Below are positions 1 to 7,312 of a DNA stretch of 64,000 nucleotides, piece by piece. Each line of letters starts with the position of its first letter. The first letter of the stretch is position 1. The DNA comes from Bradyrhizobium sp. CER78 (GTDB taxonomy: Bacteria > Pseudomonadota > Alphaproteobacteria > Rhizobiales > Xanthobacteraceae), in assembly GCF_029846235.1 (NCBI RefSeq), contig NZ_JARVWP010000005.1, forward strand, positions 456,703 to 520,702. Direction: 5' to 3'. Made by a program: the position numbers and the translations under genes. The notes beneath the pieces are model-generated. The model was given only the letters and a program-made list of their open reading frames with translations. It was not told the origin of the DNA and made no database searches.

Positions 1-483
1 CTCGACGTCGCGGATGAAGAACAGGTGGATGGTGCGGAACAGCAGGCCGCCGACGCCGACCGCAAGCCAGATCTTGGCGACCTGACGGGTGAAGTCGCCC
101 ATCGTGACCCAGGGCTTGAACAGGCCGAACAGGGTCGGATCGAAGTACAGCACCATCGGCGACAGCGCCCAGATCGCCATCAGCACGACCTTGCGCTGCA
201 GGTTGTAGCCGACCTTGATGTCTTCCTTGTGCTCGTGGGTCGCCTGGTTGACGTGGTCATACCCCTTCGGCTCGAAGAAGAAGTGACCGGCCTGGCGCGA
301 GGTCATCGAGACCAGCCAGCCGACCAGCGCCGACACGACCGGATCGAAGAACAGCATCACATAGGCGAACAGGAAGCTCAGCGCGCTGACGAAGTGCAGG
401 CTCTGGTTGATCCGGCTGTGGTGGTAGAAGCGATGGTCATCCCAGCGCTGGGTACGCAGCTCTTGCAGAAAATTCTTGATCAT
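1..483 (-). CDS. Membrane protein of unknown function, 3' end cut by the window
   Basis: The reverse strand is open from an ATG at 483 to the window edge (161 residues, no stop seen). The start has a good ribosome site (GGGGGAA just upstream). The protein begins MIKNFLQELRTQRWDDHRFY and has hydrophobic stretches at about residues 29-55 and 95-115 and another near the cut end. Histidines cluster near the first membrane segment (HHSRINQSLHF). That layout loosely recalls the DUF962/Mpo1-like membrane dioxygenases, but I cannot confirm it. It lies downstream of pmtA on the same strand, with two hairpins between, so it may be a separate unit. Function is unknown. Confidence 0.75.
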   Translation of the reverse strand, partial: MIKNFLQELRTQRWDDHRFYHHSRINQSLHFVSALSFLFAYVMLFFDPVVSALVGWLVSMTSRQAGHFFFEPKGYDHVNQATHEHKEDIKVGYNLQRKVVLMAIWALSPMVLYFDPTLFGLFKPWVTMGDFTRQVAKIWLAVGVGGLLFRTIHLFFIRDVE

Positions 484-603
484 TGGTTCCCCCAACATCT
501 TTCGGAACAGGATTTACAGGGATTCGATGTATCGCGTGTGACATCATCATAATGACATATGACAACGCGGAGCGACGCCTTGACGCGACTGGAGAAGGGT
601 CTC

Positions 604-678
604 GCCTCATCCCGGAGATTTGCGGGGATGAGGCAGAGGAGATCGTAGCCTTCCGGTTTGCGGCGCACTGTGCGCCGC
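604..678 (-). terminator. Two hairpins downstream of pmtA
   Basis: Two perfect stems lie in the gap after the pmtA stop. One has arms GCGGCGCA (660-667) and TGCGCCGC (671-678). The other has 10-bp arms at 604-613 and 625-634. Neither has a T-run on the reverse strand, so they may end or attenuate pmtA transcription, stabilise its 3' end, or be repeat remnants. Confidence 0.4.
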
Positions 679-735
679 CTCACCCGGAAGGACCGGCGGG
701 CTGAGCCGCCTCAGGCAGCGCTTCAGGCCGCCGCT

Positions 736-1425
736 TTAAGCCGCCTTGGCGACGTCGGCCTTGCGGAAGCGGACCAGCGAGAAATGGCCGAGCGGCGGGA
801 TCAGGCGGCGTTCCGCGAGCTCCATGCCGTGCGCGCCAGAGAGCCACTTGGTGTAGCGCGACCAGGCGAATTCAGCGGTGCGGAACCCGAGCGGGCGCAC
901 CACCGGCTGCAGCGTCTGCTCGATGAAGCGGCGGACGCCGGCGTCGGCGCTGACCCGGGTCAGGATGATCAATTCGCCGCCCGGCCGCACCACGCGCGCG
1001 AACTCGTCCATCGCGGCTTCCGGGTTCGGCACTGCCGAGAGCACGTACTGCGCCATCACCACATCGAACGAATTGTCGGGGAATTCGAGCTTCTCGGCAT
1101 CCATCACCGCAAGGCCCTCGACATTCTTCAGGCCCTGCTCGGCGACGCGCTTCTTGGCCTTCTCGAGCATCGCCTCGGAAATGTCGGTGCCGAAGATGCG
1201 AACGTTCTGGCCATAGAGCGGCAACGAGATGCCGGTGCCGACGCCGACTTCGAGCACGCGGCCGCCGATCTTGTTGGTGGCCTGGATCGCGGCCTGCCGG
1301 CCCTTGCTGAACACGCCGCCAAACACGAGGTCGTAGATCGGCGCCCAGCGGTCATAGGCCTGCTCGACCGTTTCGCGGTCGAAGTCCAGGGAACGGTCTG
1401 CGCCCAGCTTGATAATTTCAGCCAT
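736..1425 (-). CDS. pmtA: Phosphatidylethanolamine N-methyltransferase, class I SAM-dependent
   Basis: A 229-residue Rossmann methyltransferase. The SAM-binding motif I is VLEVGVGTGISLPLY (about residues 57-71), with the acidic FGTDIS that follows and a VVRPGGELIIL post-motif. The N-terminal YDRWAPIYDLVFG block is typical of Rhodobacter-type PmtA enzymes, which methylate phosphatidylethanolamine stepwise towards phosphatidylcholine at the inner membrane. The ATG at 1425 follows GAGAGACTATCT. It sits 33 bp downstream of a GT4 glycosyltransferase on the same strand, which suggests a small membrane-lipid operon. Ubiquinone/menaquinone-type methyltransferases share parts of this fold, so the substrate is inferred from the family. 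Confidence 0.82.
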   Translation of the reverse strand: MAEIIKLGADRSLDFDRETVEQAYDRWAPIYDLVFGGVFSKGRQAAIQATNKIGGRVLEVGVGTGISLPLYGQNVRIFGTDISEAMLEKAKKRVAEQGLKNVEGLAVMDAEKLEFPDNSFDVVMAQYVLSAVPNPEAAMDEFARVVRPGGELIILTRVSADAGVRRFIEQTLQPVVRPLGFRTAEFAWSRYTKWLSGAHGMELAERRLIPPLGHFSLVRFRKADVAKAA

Positions 1426-1458
1426 AGATAGTCTCTCGTCTTTCGTTCGATTGAGCTG

Positions 1459-2514
1459 TTAATTCGGAACCGCACTGCGGCCGGCAACGCGGCGGGCGGG
1501 CCGCGGCGCGCGGCTCGGCTGCAACGTGGCCAGATTGCCGATGAACTGACGCGCACTGTTTTCCCAGGAACGCTCCAACGCAAAATTGCGGCAGTCTGCG
1601 CGCGACATGTTCAGCGCGCGCAGGCAGGCGGCGCGCAGATCATTGTCGATCGCGCCGATCGGATGATCCGCGATGACGTCCTTCGGCCCGGTGACCGGGA
1701 ACGCCGCGACCGGCGTGCCGCAGGCCAGCGCCTCGAGCTGCACGACGCCGAAGGTGTCGGTCAGGCTCGGGAACACGAAGACGTCGGCGGCGGCGAGGTG
1801 CGAGGTCAAATCCTGGCCCTTCTTCTCGCCAAGGAAAATCGCGTCGGGATATTTCTGTTCCAGCGCCGCCCGTTGCGGGCCATCGCCGACCACGACCTTG
1901 GAGCCCGGCAGGTCCAGCGCCAGGAAGGCGTCGAGGTTCTTCTCCACCGCGACGCGGCCCATCGTCATGAAGATCGGCCGCGGCAGGTCGAGCACCGCCG
2001 GTTGGTCGGGATTGAAGATCCTGGTGTCGACGCCGCGGGTCCAGAAGCCGAGCCTGCGGAAGCCGCGCTCGGCAAGCTCGGACCGCAGCGAGTCGGTCGC
2101 GACCATGGTCATCGAGCCTGCCGCATGGAAGTGGCGAAGCACGGCGTAGCCGACGCTGTCGGGAATTCCGGTGCGCACCGAAACATATTCCGGGAAGCGC
2201 GTTGTATATGACGTGGTGAAGGCGAGCTTGTTGCGCTGGCAAAAGCCGCGCACTGCCCAGCCGATCGGACCTTCGGTTGCGATGTGGATCGCCTCGGGTG
2301 CGGCCTCCTCGATCCGGCGCGCGATCTCGCGCCGGTTCGGCAGCGCCATCCGCAGCCCCGGATAGGTCGGCACGCCGACCGAACGGAAGCCGTCGGGAGT
2401 GAGGAATTCGATCTCGGCGCCGAGGGCCGCTGCGCTGCGCGCAAGCGACGTCAGCGTCCGGACCACGCCGTTGACTTGCGGATGCCAGGCATCGGTCGCA
2501 ACGAGTATGCGCAT
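1459..2514 (-). CDS. GT4-family glycosyltransferase, probably glycolipid-forming
   Basis: 351 residues with the GT-B two-domain layout. The N-terminal half starts MRILVATDAWHPQVNGVVRT. The C-terminal half carries the nucleotide-sugar signature PSLTDTFGVVQLEALACGTP, with the two conserved acidic residues of retaining GT4 enzymes. The family includes alpha-mannosyltransferases and the rhizobial glycolipid synthases that make glycosyl- or glucuronosyl-diacylglycerol. Its place directly upstream of pmtA on the same strand supports a membrane-lipid substrate, but that is inference. The extreme C-terminus (PSRAPRPARRVAGRS) is basic and looks disordered, which would suit membrane association. Confidence 0.8.
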   Translation of the reverse strand: MRILVATDAWHPQVNGVVRTLTSLARSAAALGAEIEFLTPDGFRSVGVPTYPGLRMALPNRREIARRIEEAAPEAIHIATEGPIGWAVRGFCQRNKLAFTTSYTTRFPEYVSVRTGIPDSVGYAVLRHFHAAGSMTMVATDSLRSELAERGFRRLGFWTRGVDTRIFNPDQPAVLDLPRPIFMTMGRVAVEKNLDAFLALDLPGSKVVVGDGPQRAALEQKYPDAIFLGEKKGQDLTSHLAAADVFVFPSLTDTFGVVQLEALACGTPVAAFPVTGPKDVIADHPIGAIDNDLRAACLRALNMSRADCRNFALERSWENSARQFIGNLATLQPSRAPRPARRVAGRSAVPN

Positions 2515-2582
2515 CGCAGGAGACCCAAATCGTTAATCTTGATTCTGCTCGCACGACGTTCTGACATGGATGTTTCAAACGT

Positions 2583-2592
2583 ATGACGTCAT
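2583..2592. promoter_or_regulatory. Palindrome ATGACGTCAT between divergent genes
   Basis: A perfect 10-bp palindrome lies between the divergent glycosyltransferase and TAXI genes. A second inverted repeat, TGACA-N6-TGTCA at 2643-2658, overlaps the ATG of the TAXI gene. Both contain TGAC half-sites, so one dimeric regulator could bind both. No regulator gene is adjacent. Confidence 0.3.
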
Positions 2593-2652
2593 CGAAATGT
2601 TAGGTTGTTTTTCACGGCAAACGGCCGGTTTTTCGTGTAACATGACAGACAG

Positions 2653-4035
2653 ATGTCAGAGCAGAGCGAACATCCCGGCACCACGCGCCGCAGGCTCAGA
2701 CGGCGAAACTCGTCGCTCCTGATCCTCGCGGTCGGCATCCTTGTGTTTGGCGCCGCCGCCGGCGCGCTGTCATATGCGCTGCGTCCAGTGACGCTGACGA
2801 TCGCCGTCGGCCCGACCGGCAGCGACGACGTCAAGCTCATCCAGGGCTTCGCGCAGGCGTTTGCGCGCGACGGGAGTGCGGTGCGGTTGAAGCCGGTCCC
2901 GACGCAAGGCGCCGCCGAAAGCATCGCGCTGTTCACCGCCAACAAGGTCGATCTCGCGGTGGTGCGCGGCGATCTCAGCCTACCGGCGAGCGCCGAGTCG
3001 GTTGCGGTCCTGCGCAAGAACGTCGTCGTGCTGTGGGCGCCGTCGGGCGGCAAGGGCAAGCAGCGGCCTGCGAAGATCAAGAGCATCGACGATCTTGCCG
3101 GTCACCAGGTCGGCGTGATCGGCAGCACCCAGGCCAATGTCACGCTGCTGCGCGTGATCCTGACCGAGTCCGGCGTCAATCCGGACAAGGTCGCGGTCAG
3201 CCAGTTCGCCGTCAACAAGGTCGCCGACCTCGCGCGCGATCCATCGCTCGACGCCTACATGACCGTCGGCCCGCTCGACAGCAAGGTGACGGCGGATGCG
3301 ATCGCCGCGACGGCGGCCGCGCGCGGCGAGCCGAAATTCATTCCCATCGAGGTCTCTGAAGCGATCGCGCAGAAGCATCCGCTTTACGAATCGGAAGAGA
3401 TCGCCGGCAGCATCTTCTCCTCGTCGCCGGCACGCCCCGAAGACAAGGTCGAGACCGTCAGCGTCAATCACCTGATCATCGCGCAGCACAGCCTGCACGA
3501 GTCGACCGTCGGCGCGCTGGACCGGCAGCTGTTTACGCAGCGCCTCCAGGTCGCGCGCGATCTGCCGGCGGCGGCCAAGATCGAGAAGCCGGACACCGAC
3601 AAGGACGCCTCATTGCCGGCGCACCAAGGCGCCGCAGCCTATATCGACGGCACCGAGCGCACCTTCCTCGAAAAATACTCCGATTACATCTGGGGCGGCA
3701 TCCTGCTGATCTCCGGCCTCGGCTCGGCCGGCGCCTGGCTGCGCCACCACATGAAGCGCGACGAGCGCGAGCAATACATCACCCATCGCGACAATCTGCT
3801 GACGCTGATCTCGCGAGTACGCAGTGCCGAGACGCCGGAGCAGCTCGCGGCGATGCAGAGCGATGCCGACGCATTGCTGCGCGAGGCGCTCGATTGCTAC
3901 GACGACGGCGCGATCGAGGAAGGCGACCTGTCGGCGATCGGGCTGACGCTCGAGCAATTCCATCACGCCGTCTCCGATCGCCGTTCCGTGATCAACGGCG
4001 ACCGGCCGGGCCTGCCGAGGATGCGCACCGGCTAG
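2653..4035 (+). CDS. TAXI-family solute-binding protein, membrane anchored
   Basis: 460 residues. After a basic start (RRRLRRRNSS), residues 20-45 form an uncleaved-looking membrane anchor. A TAXI/NMT1-type periplasmic binding domain follows (TIAVGPTGSDDVKLIQGFA, then an IDDLAGHQVGVIGS block). A second membrane segment lies near residues 343-362 (WGGILLISGLGSAGAWL), and a charged cytoplasmic tail of about 100 residues ends the protein. Ordinary TAXI proteins are free in the periplasm and feed TRAP permeases; this one has two anchors and no TRAP permease beside it. It may act as a sensor or stand-alone receptor. The ATG at 2653 lacks a strong ribosome site. Confidence 0.8.
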   Translation: MSEQSEHPGTTRRRLRRRNSSLLILAVGILVFGAAAGALSYALRPVTLTIAVGPTGSDDVKLIQGFAQAFARDGSAVRLKPVPTQGAAESIALFTANKVDLAVVRGDLSLPASAESVAVLRKNVVVLWAPSGGKGKQRPAKIKSIDDLAGHQVGVIGSTQANVTLLRVILTESGVNPDKVAVSQFAVNKVADLARDPSLDAYMTVGPLDSKVTADAIAATAAARGEPKFIPIEVSEAIAQKHPLYESEEIAGSIFSSSPARPEDKVETVSVNHLIIAQHSLHESTVGALDRQLFTQRLQVARDLPAAAKIEKPDTDKDASLPAHQGAAAYIDGTERTFLEKYSDYIWGGILLISGLGSAGAWLRHHMKRDEREQYITHRDNLLTLISRVRSAETPEQLAAMQSDADALLREALDCYDDGAIEEGDLSAIGLTLEQFHHAVSDRRSVINGDRPGLPRMRTG

Positions 4036-4050
4036 AGCGCCACGCCGATT

Positions 4051-4082
4051 GCACCGAGAGCAATGTGCACCGAGAGCAATGT
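4051..4082. repeat. Perfect 16-bp tandem duplication
   Basis: GCACCGAGAGCAATGT occurs twice head to tail (4051-4066 and 4067-4082) in the gap between the TAXI gene and the exporter gene. It looks like a slippage duplication. It creates an extra ATG (4079) in frame with the exporter gene. Confidence 0.85.
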
Positions 4083-4147
4083 TTGGATTGCGCGTGCAGG
4101 CGCGCGTGGCCATGTATGAGCACGACCACAACGCGCCGCGCGACACC

Positions 4148-4930
4148 ATGATCACGTCCATCATTGCTGACCTGCCCGCGCCGTTCGTGCTCGCGGTCGC
4201 GCTCGCCGGCGTCTTCCTGATCGCCTTCATGAAGGGTGCGTTCGGCGGCGGCTTTGCCATCGTCGGCATCCCGCTGCTCTCGTTGGCGATGGATCCAATC
4301 GCGGCCGGCGCGCTGCTCGCGCCGCTGTTCGTCGTGATGGACATCACGGCGCTGCGGTTCTGGCGGCCCAATACCTGGTCGCGCACCGACCTTGCGATGC
4401 TGCTGCCCGCGCTCGTCGTCGGCATCGGCCTTGGTTATTTCGTGCTGCGCGATCTCGACCGGCATGCCGTCGAGATCGTAATGGGCGTGGTAACGCTGGT
4501 GTTCGCCGCGCTGTGGTTCATCGGCGGCGGCGAGATCAAGCCGCGTCCGCGCTCGACGATCAAGGCCACGTTCGCCGGGCTCTCCTCCGGCGTCACCACG
4601 ATGGTCGCGCATTCCGGCGGGCCGCCGCTTGCGATCTATCTGCTGCCGCTCGGCATGTCGAAGGCGCTTTACGCCGGCACCACCAGCCTGTTCTTCACGG
4701 TCGGCAACCTGCTGAAGGCAGGTCCCTGGCTGGTGCTCGCCACGCCGTCGCGGAGCCTGTGGGTGCTGATGGCGCTGTGCGTGCCGGCCGTGCCGGTCGG
4801 CGTCTGGGCCGGCTGGCGGCTGCACGAACGCCTCGACCAGCGCGCGCTGTACCGCGCCTGCTACGCCATTCTCGTCGTCACCGCGGCCAAGCTGCTGTGG
4901 GACGGACTGGCCGGCTACATTCACCTCTGA
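4148..4930 (+). CDS. TauE/SafE-family sulfite or organic-anion exporter
   Basis: 260 residues from the chosen ATG, with about eight hydrophobic segments. The first TauE repeat has the signature FLIAFMKGAFGGGFAIVGIPLL near the N-terminus, and a second repeat near the middle reads FAGLSSGVTTMVAHSGGPP. The family exports sulfite, sulfoacetate or similar anions across the inner membrane. In-frame upstream starts exist at 4079 and 4112 but would add a hydrophilic leader; none of the three has a convincing ribosome site. It follows the TAXI gene on the same strand after a 16-bp tandem repeat and converges with the acyltransferase gene. Substrate unknown. Confidence 0.8.
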   Translation: MITSIIADLPAPFVLAVALAGVFLIAFMKGAFGGGFAIVGIPLLSLAMDPIAAGALLAPLFVVMDITALRFWRPNTWSRTDLAMLLPALVVGIGLGYFVLRDLDRHAVEIVMGVVTLVFAALWFIGGGEIKPRPRSTIKATFAGLSSGVTTMVAHSGGPPLAIYLLPLGMSKALYAGTTSLFFTVGNLLKAGPWLVLATPSRSLWVLMALCVPAVPVGVWAGWRLHERLDQRALYRACYAILVVTAAKLLWDGLAGYIHL

Positions 4931-4955
4931 GTGCCGCCGGCGCTGTTGCTTCTCG

Positions 4956-6164
4956 TCAGGAAGATCGCGCGCTCACGCTGACCGCAAGCGGCCCGATCCC
5001 CTCGAGCGGTTTGACCTTCTCGTCCGGCTCGAGCCGCTTGCGCGCCACGAAGGAGAAATGGCGGCGCAGCTTCAGGATCGGCTTCTCGATGCAGTGCCAG
5101 GAGAACGCCGCGAACGCCGTGATCAGCACCAGCGCGACGGCGAACTGGACAATCAGCGACGCATTCGGCAGCCACACTTTCACCACCTGCTGCATCGGAA
5201 AGCCGTACAGATAGATGCCGTAGGAGTAGTCGCCCTTCGAAAACAGCGGCAGCCGCGGCAGATTGGAGACGCCGAGGAACACGGTGATATAGATCAGCGC
5301 CGGCGCGATGATGGCATTGAGGACCGGCTGGGTCATCCAGGCCGCCGGCCCAAGCAGTGCTGCGCCGAGGCAGAGCGCACAGCAGGCGGCGAGAATCCGC
5401 CCGTCATAGGGAATGCGGTCGCGGTAGAGGTAGACCACGATGGCGAGCAGACAGGCGACCGGCAATTTCGCACCGCGTCCGAGAAACAGCGCCGTGCTGA
5501 AGATCTTGTCGTACAGCGTGCCCGCAACGCCGGGAGGGAGTTGCGACGGATTGGCGGTATGCCCTGTGATCTGCACGGCAAAGCCGATGCCGACCAGAAT
5601 GACGACGCCAAGCACGATCAGCAGCGGCTTGCGCAGCAGCCCCAACATCATGATGACCGCCATCACAGCGTAGCAGCCGTATTCGAACGGCACGGTCCAC
5701 AGCGAACTGTTGACCTCCGGCGCGGGATTGCCGCTGAACACGCCCGGCAGCGTGTAATTCACCAGGCCGACGACGTTCGTAAAGTATTTCCAGGTGCCGG
5801 CGCTGGTGAAATAGTCCGAGAGCGGCAGCGTCGTGAAGATCGGCCCGAGGATCAACGCCGACAGCACGATCTCGACCGCAAGCGCCGGAATGATCCGCAA
5901 GCCGCGATTGATCAGGAATTCCTTAACGCTGAGCCGCAGCCCGCTCGCGGCGATCAGAAACCCGCTCAGCGCGAAAAACATCACGAGGATCGCAAATTGC
6001 GGAAACCAGAGGATCCACGTCGGATCGGAATCGCCGCGACCGGTGGCAACATAGGGCGTATGCCCTGCGACCACCGCGATCGCGAGCGCAACGCGGAGAA
6101 AATCGAACCCGGGACCAAAGCCTTTCTGCCGATCCAGCATGCTCCCGATCGAAGGCGCTGGCAT
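4956..6164 (-). CDS. Acyltransferase family 3 membrane protein (OafA/NodX-like)
   Basis: 402 residues with about ten transmembrane segments. The N-terminal FDFLRVALAIAVVAGH is the acyltransferase-3 signature with its catalytic-region histidine, and FFALSGFLIA is the second conserved block. Such proteins O-acetylate or succinylate surface polysaccharides, glucans or lipids at the inner membrane. The start was set at the ATG at 6164, which follows GGAGTGGAAATC; the frame is open further upstream but that part is hydrophilic and lacks family features. No polysaccharide cluster is nearby, so the acceptor is unknown. The C-terminal tail is cytoplasmic and basic. Confidence 0.85.
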   Translation of the reverse strand: MPAPSIGSMLDRQKGFGPGFDFLRVALAIAVVAGHTPYVATGRGDSDPTWILWFPQFAILVMFFALSGFLIAASGLRLSVKEFLINRGLRIIPALAVEIVLSALILGPIFTTLPLSDYFTSAGTWKYFTNVVGLVNYTLPGVFSGNPAPEVNSSLWTVPFEYGCYAVMAVIMMLGLLRKPLLIVLGVVILVGIGFAVQITGHTANPSQLPPGVAGTLYDKIFSTALFLGRGAKLPVACLLAIVVYLYRDRIPYDGRILAACCALCLGAALLGPAAWMTQPVLNAIIAPALIYITVFLGVSNLPRLPLFSKGDYSYGIYLYGFPMQQVVKVWLPNASLIVQFAVALVLITAFAAFSWHCIEKPILKLRRHFSFVARKRLEPDEKVKPLEGIGPLAVSVSARSS

Positions 6165-6412
6165 GATTTCCACTCCATTCCGAACCACGCCTTCGGATGG
6201 CAAGGGCCATGCCAGGAAAAATGTCTTGGGACGGGACACCTCCCGGCAACCCGCCCTTAACCGTTCGACGAAACACGGACGAAACAAACCCCTAACGGCA
6301 CGAAACCATTTTGGCGATTTCGTGCAAACGTCCTGAAACGCCTCACCTGTACTGGTTTGACCCAACGACGCGCCGGAACTGGCGCGCAGGGCGCAAACAA
6401 CAGGGGTCGACA

Positions 6413-7102
6413 ATGTTCAATTCCATCAAGCTGAACGCACGTCTCGCTGCCGCCGCCTTCGGTGCGCTGGCGATTGGCACCGTTGCCTTCTCGAATTCCG
6501 CCGCGGCCGCGCCGCTGCCGATCTTTCCCTTCATCCTGACGCCGCCGACCGAGGCCGTGCAGCCGCCGGTGCAGTCGATGCCACAGGCGCAGGAAGAAGA
6601 CCGCTCCGTCGAGCTGCCCGCCCGGCTCCGCCGCCAGGTCGTCGCCTATCCGACGCGCGAGGCGCCCGGCACCATCATCATCGACACCCCGCACACCTAT
6701 CTCTATCTCGTGATGGGCAATGGCCAGGCGATGCGCTACGGCATCGGCGTCGGCCGCGACGGCTTCACCTGGTCGGGCACCCAGACCATCACCAAGAAGG
6801 CAGAATGGCCGGATTGGACCCCGCCGCCGGAAATGATCGCCCGCCAGCCCTATCTGCCGCGCCACATGGCCGGCGGCCCCGGCAACCCGCTCGGCGCCCG
6901 CGCCATGTATCTCGGCGGCACCGTGTACCGAATCCACGGCACCAACGCGCCGGAGACGATCGGCACCCACGTCTCCTCCGGCTGCCTGCGCCTCACCAAT
7001 GAGGACGTCACCGACCTCTATTCGCGGGTCAGCGTCGGCACCAAGGTGATCGTGCTGCCGATGACCGACCGCCGCGCCGATCTCGGCTCGGCCGTCCGCT
7101 AA
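6413..7102 (+). CDS. L,D-transpeptidase (YkuD domain), exported
   Basis: 229 residues. The signal peptide spans residues 1 to about 33 (ending NSAAAA). The YkuD domain starts near residue 80 (TIIIDTPHTYLYLVMGNGQ) and carries the HGTN block and the catalytic HVSSGCLRL motif with its cysteine. These periplasmic enzymes cross-link peptidoglycan 3-3 or attach proteins to it. The ATG at 6413 follows CAGGGGTCGACA. The gene is a single unit: the acyltransferase upstream is divergent, and a long hairpin follows the stop. Confidence 0.92.
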   Translation: MFNSIKLNARLAAAAFGALAIGTVAFSNSAAAAPLPIFPFILTPPTEAVQPPVQSMPQAQEEDRSVELPARLRRQVVAYPTREAPGTIIIDTPHTYLYLVMGNGQAMRYGIGVGRDGFTWSGTQTITKKAEWPDWTPPPEMIARQPYLPRHMAGGPGNPLGARAMYLGGTVYRIHGTNAPETIGTHVSSGCLRLTNEDVTDLYSRVSVGTKVIVLPMTDRRADLGSAVR

Positions 7103-7121
7103 ACCCGACATATTCAGACAT

Positions 7122-7158
7122 CGACGACGGCTCCGGCATCATGCCGGGGCCGTTGTCG
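7122..7158 (+). terminator. Long stem-loop after the L,D-transpeptidase gene
   Basis: Arms 7122-7139 and 7141-7158 can pair over up to 18 bp with only two G-U wobbles, starting 20 bp past the stop codon. No T-run follows, so termination is likely but not certain. Confidence 0.6.
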
Positions 7159-7168
7159 CGTTCACAAT

Positions 7169-7191
7169 CGTTAACGCAGGGATCGTTAACG
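7169..7191. promoter_or_regulatory. Twin CGTTAACG palindromes upstream of the DUF4403 gene
   Basis: The octamer CGTTAACG occurs at 7169-7176 and again at 7184-7191, 15 bp centre to centre, upstream of the gene that starts at 7313. Paired identical palindromes suggest an operator. The spacing does not fit the CtrA consensus TTAA-N7-TTAA. Confidence 0.3.
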
Positions 7192-7312
7192 TCTGGGTGA
7201 TCGCGGGCGGGCGGCGGGCTTCCGCCCCTGAAGCAGCTTGATCCCGCCACACTGGCGCCCTCGTCGGCGGGCCTGTACAACCCGTCAAAGTTGATTTTCA
7301 TCCGGGGGGACG

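Noticed and set aside
25..552. Forward-strand open frame opposite the first gene
   Set aside because: It is rich in Gln/Arg/Asp, typical of antisense frames in GC-rich DNA. The reverse strand codes for a hydrophobic protein with a proper start.
6165..6413. An 83-residue N-terminal extension of the acyltransferase
   Set aside because: The family signature begins just after the ATG at 6164, which has a ribosome site; the extra part is hydrophilic, without family features.
7169..7191. CtrA binding site
   Set aside because: The TTAA cores are separated by 11 bp, not the 7 bp of the CtrA consensus.
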